From Chromatiales bacterium (GTDB taxonomy: Bacteria > Pseudomonadota > Gammaproteobacteria > CAMYNG01), in NCBI GenBank assembly GCA_026990045.1, contig JALSIK010000038.1, positions 1 through 5,960 of the forward strand: 5,960 bases of DNA. Reading direction: 5' to 3'. Every line of letters begins with the position of its first letter. Position 1 is the stretch's first letter. The notes below the pieces were generated by a model. That model did no database searches. It was not told the DNA's origin and saw nothing but the letters and a program-made list of their open reading frames with translations. Made by a program: the position numbers and the translations under genes. This document shows positions 5,735-5,960 of the stretch, in pieces.

Positions 5735-5960
5735 ATGGAGACCGCGGCGAGACTCCGGTACGCGCGCATCTCGGCCCAGAAGTGCCGCCTGGTGGCGGAC
5801 CAGATCCGGGGGCTGCCGGTGGGCAAGGCCCTGCAGGTCCTGACCTTCAGCCGGAAGAAGGCCGCCGGGATCGTCAAGAAGGTGCTCGAGTCGGCCATCG
5901 CCAACGCCGAGCACAACGACGGGGCGGACATCGACGAGCTGAAGGTGACGCGGATCTTCG
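5735..5960 (+). CDS. rplV: Large-subunit ribosomal protein L22, 3' end outside window
   Basis: The first 75 codons are present, about two thirds of the usual 110 residues. The N-terminus METAARLRYARISAQKCRL aligns with E. coli METIAKHRHARSSAQKVRL, followed by VADQIRGLPVGKAL and VLESAIANAEHNDGADID. L22 binds several 23S rRNA domains and its long loop lines the exit tunnel; that loop lies beyond the window. The ATG at 5735 follows GGAGG (5725-5729) with a short 5-base spacing, 13 bases after the rpsS stop. The S10 operon order suggests rpsC should come next. Confidence 0.97.
   Translation, partial: METAARLRYARISAQKCRLVADQIRGLPVGKALQVLTFSRKKAAGIVKKVLESAIANAEHNDGADIDELKVTRIF

Noticed and set aside
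4447..5931. Reverse-strand open frame of 494 codons opposite rplW-rplB-rpsS-rplV
   Set aside because: It is antisense to four certain ribosomal genes, rich in His, Arg, Ala and Pro, and resembles no known protein; GC-rich DNA often leaves such frames open.

Overview
The window comes from a GC-rich bacterium, most likely a gammaproteobacterium, possibly a sulfur-oxidising or phototrophic lineage such as the Chromatiales/Ectothiorhodospiraceae. The ribosomal proteins are strikingly close to their E. coli counterparts: L3 shares the stretch GNSLSHRVPGSIGQNQTPG, L4 shares RFNEALVHQVVVAY in nearly identical form, and L22 shares VLESAIANAEHNDGADID. The genus cannot be fixed from sequence reading alone; sulfur metabolism is suggested by the first gene.

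Layout, all on the + strand. (1) 2-928: the 3' part of a two-domain protein, a degenerate ATP-sulfurylase-like region followed by a complete APS kinase. (2) 960-1352: a stable-RNA-type promoter, then three tRNA genes, Tyr(GTA), Gly(TCC) and Thr(GGT), each with encoded CCA and each followed by a GC-rich spacer that can form a hairpin. (3) 1452-2645: tuf (EF-Tu). (4) 2651-5960: the start of the S10 ribosomal protein operon, rpsJ-rplC-rplD-rplW-rplB-rpsS-rplV, with the last gene cut by the window end.

The genes form one translation-machinery unit: tRNAs, the factor that carries aminoacyl-tRNA to the ribosome, then proteins of both subunits. No terminator or second promoter is visible between the tRNAs and rplV, and the gaps from tuf onward are -4 to 34 bases, so read-through from the promoter at about 960 is plausible. 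The order is a hybrid. In E. coli Tyr-Gly-Thr tRNAs precede tufB, which is followed by secE/nusG, whereas tufA ends the rpsL-rpsG-fusA operon and lies beside the S10 operon. Here the tufB front end is joined to the tufA back end through a single tuf.

The most notable signals are this hybrid junction, which may be real or an assembly collapse across tuf copies; a very unusual third-codon-position composition in tuf (poor in C, rich in G and T) that ends abruptly near base 2580; the lack of any room for an S10 leader before rpsJ; and the loss of the usual ATP-sulfurylase motif in the first gene. No wholly new system is evident; the rest is ordinary conserved gene content.
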